Shown here one piece after another: positions 6,392-7,976 of a stretch of 7,976 bases of DNA (position 1 is its first letter; every line of letters starts with the position of its first letter). The translations under genes and the position numbers were made by a program. Source of the DNA: Pyramidobacter sp. (GTDB lineage Bacteria > Synergistota > Synergistia > Synergistales > Dethiosulfovibrionaceae); assembly GCA_016286835.1 (NCBI GenBank), contig JAEEUD010000077.1:1-7976 (forward strand), given 5' to 3'. The notes beneath the pieces are model-generated. The model saw nothing but the letters and a program-made list of their open reading frames with translations. It did no database searches and had not been told where the DNA came from.

Positions 6392-7976
6392 ATGAATTTT
6401 CTTAACCGTTGCGTTTTGGTGGCGCTGCTGGCGTTCGGAGTTCTCTCCCAGCCGGGGCTTGCCGTGGACGATGCCGGTCGCGATCTGCGTGAGATGCAGG
6501 AGCAGAATCGCCGCCGCGAAGTCCTGGACACCGCTCATCAGGAGTTGGAACGTCGAGCCGCCGAAAAGCAGCCAGAGGAGCGCGAAAAGAAGCTGGCTCC
6601 GGAGGTACCTGAAGTCAGCTTTGAACTGAAAAAAGTGATCCATACGCCCTCACGCGTACTGAGCGAGAAAGAGTTGAGCGAGATTTTCTCCAAATATGAG
6701 GGTCGCGTCGTTTTTCTCAAAGACCTGTACGCTCTTCTTGACGAGGTGAACGCGCTGTATGAGCGAAAGGGTTACATCGTCGCGAAAGCGTTCCTGCGGC
6801 CGCAGAATATCGAAAACGGCACTGTGGAAATCACACTCGTCGAGGGCGAGACAGAATCAGCCGAGATCGCCGGCAACGAAACGACAAATGAAAGCTACAT
6901 CCGCGCGCGTGTTCCGCTGAAAAAAGGCGAAGTATCGAACTTCAGACAGCTGCAAAAACGCCTGGGCCGATTCAACACACTGAATGACGCGCAGCTCCGC
7001 ATAGAGATCGCGCCAGGCACGGAGTTCGGTAAGACGCGCTACATGCTCACGGTCGTCGAGCCCAAACAGGTGGGCGGTTCGATCTTTGCCGACAACGCCG
7101 GTTCGCGCGATTCCGGCAGGGCGCGCGTCGGATTCTCGGTAACAAACCGCAGTCTGACCGGCAGGCGCGACGCATTGTCGGTCTCCGGTGTCATGTCCGA
7201 AGGATCGCGGGCAGGGTATCTGAGCTACACTACTCCGATCGGCTCGGCCGGCGGCACGTTGGAAGTTTCTGCCGGAGCTAATCAAGTGCATAACGTGCGC
7301 GGGCCCTGGCACGGTATTGCCGACATCCGCAGTTACGCACAATCGTTCACAGCCAGATGGTCATATCCGTGGCATGCGGGGCCAAAGGGACGGCAGGGCT
7401 ATTTCATCGAGTACGCATACCGCCGCAATCGCACGAAAGTGGACGGCATCGACACGACGAACAACCGCACCCACAGCGTCACCGGCGGCGTCGAGTTCCT
7501 CACTTACTGGAACCACGCACTGCTCTACCACAGCTGGAGCGTTGCCTATACGAACAAGGACAATCACGTTTTTGACGAAAAGTCGCACTATATGCTGTAC
7601 AAGCTCTACGCCCTGTACCAGAACATCGACCCGAGAAACGGGCGTACGCTCTCGGCAAGAATCAACGCGGGCTGGGGCAGCAGCGACACCGATTCGTCCG
7701 ACATGATGTCGATCGGCGGCAGTTCCTCGGTGCGCGGCTACGATAAAGACATCATCTCTGCCGACGGCGGTGCTTCCATCAACCTGGAGTATTCGATCCC
7801 CGTCTCCCGTGACCGCAAATGGCAGGTGTTCGGCTTTATCGATTACGGCTTCCTCTGGGACGATGACAATCTCAACGACGACAGCTATCTGATTTCAACC
7901 GGCTTTGGACTGAAGGCCCAGTTCGCGCGCAACGCTTTGCTCAATTTGACGTTCGGGTTCCCCCTGAAGCGGACAA
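6392..7976 (+). CDS. TpsB: ShlB/FhaC/HecB-family outer-membrane transporter, C-terminal tip outside window
   Basis: Role: an Omp85-superfamily outer-membrane pore that secretes the partner TpsA. Seen over 528 codons: a signal peptide at 1-24 (cleavage after GLA); a charged helix at about 28-68 resembling the N-terminal plug helix and linker of FhaC; POTRA1 at about 74-152 with VNALYERKGYIVAKAFLRPQ (119-138) and the VEG end; POTRA2 at about 153-224; then a beta-barrel opening with a DNAGS motif. VRGY is at 447-450 and FIDYG (FxDxG) at 482-486. In FhaC the equivalent Arg and Asp pair inside the barrel and are needed for secretion. The frame is open at the window end after a PLKR motif typical of the last strands, so probably only some 10-20 residues are missing against a usual length of about 550. 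The ATG has GAGGGAG 8 nt upstream, and an in-frame TGA at 6329-6331 limits alternatives. It is divergent from tpsA rather than in the common tpsB-tpsA operon. No key motif is missing. Confidence 0.95.
   Translation, partial: MNFLNRCVLVALLAFGVLSQPGLAVDDAGRDLREMQEQNRRREVLDTAHQELERRAAEKQPEEREKKLAPEVPEVSFELKKVIHTPSRVLSEKELSEIFSKYEGRVVFLKDLYALLDEVNALYERKGYIVAKAFLRPQNIENGTVEITLVEGETESAEIAGNETTNESYIRARVPLKKGEVSNFRQLQKRLGRFNTLNDAQLRIEIAPGTEFGKTRYMLTVVEPKQVGGSIFADNAGSRDSGRARVGFSVTNRSLTGRRDALSVSGVMSEGSRAGYLSYTTPIGSAGGTLEVSAGANQVHNVRGPWHGIADIRSYAQSFTARWSYPWHAGPKGRQGYFIEYAYRRNRTKVDGIDTTNNRTHSVTGGVEFLTYWNHALLYHSWSVAYTNKDNHVFDEKSHYMLYKLYALYQNIDPRNGRTLSARINAGWGSSDTDSSDMMSIGGSSSVRGYDKDIISADGGASINLEYSIPVSRDRKWQVFGFIDYGFLWDDDNLNDDSYLISTGFGLKAQFARNALLNLTFGFPLKRT

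Noticed and set aside
6344..7588. Minus-strand open frames opposite tpsB (6344-6643, 6857-7342, 7361-7588)
   Set aside because: They overlap a gene with clear POTRA and barrel motifs in the plus frame and show no family features of their own.
1..7976. CRISPR array, insertion sequence, tRNA or rRNA gene
   Set aside because: No regularly spaced direct repeats with unique spacers, no transposase-like frame with terminal repeats, and no cloverleaf or rRNA-like stretch were seen.

Overview
The window is a locus for two-partner secretion (type Vb) in a GC-rich Gram-negative (diderm) bacterium. It contains two large genes, both cut by the window edges and transcribed away from each other. On the minus strand, a continuous frame of 1,965 codons from position 5895 to position 1 encodes the N-terminal part of a giant secreted exoprotein (TpsA, filamentous haemagglutinin / leukotoxin-like adhesin). 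On the plus strand, from 6392 to the end, lies a ShlB/FhaC/HecB-family outer-membrane transporter (TpsB) that is complete except for its last few residues.

The TpsA piece has four regions: a very basic signal peptide, a TPS secretion domain, a long Ala/Val/Asp/Asn/Ser-rich beta-helix-like shaft, and a second half of looser repeats after an Asn/Pro/Asp linker. A charged, tryptophan-containing segment that looks helical interrupts the shaft. The TpsB has a signal peptide, an N-terminal charged helix, two POTRA modules and a beta-barrel with the VRGY and FxDxG motifs. The simplest reading is that TpsB recognises the TPS domain of the neighbouring TpsA in the periplasm and passes the protein to the cell surface. 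No enzymatic domain is visible.

The two genes are separated by an AT-rich 496-bp divergent intergenic region (5896-6391). It holds the ribosome-binding sites of both genes, candidate sigma70-like promoters, two hairpin-capable inverted repeats, a short tandem repeat and, most notably, a near-perfect match to the bacterial chromosomal centromere site parS (6274-6289, 14 central bases matching TGTTNCACGTGAAACA). The parS-like site falls where the inferred tpsB promoter would start transcription. A link between ParB binding and expression of the secretion system is therefore possible but unproven. parS sites are usually near the chromosome origin, so the site also suggests a chromosomal, origin-side location.

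The organism cannot be named from this sequence. Diderm Synergistota or Negativicutes, which often carry very large TPS adhesins, are reasonable guesses at low confidence. There are no tRNA or rRNA genes, insertion sequences, CRISPR arrays or classical terminators that I can support. The many open frames on the plus strand between 71 and 5781 are antisense shadows of the TpsA gene.
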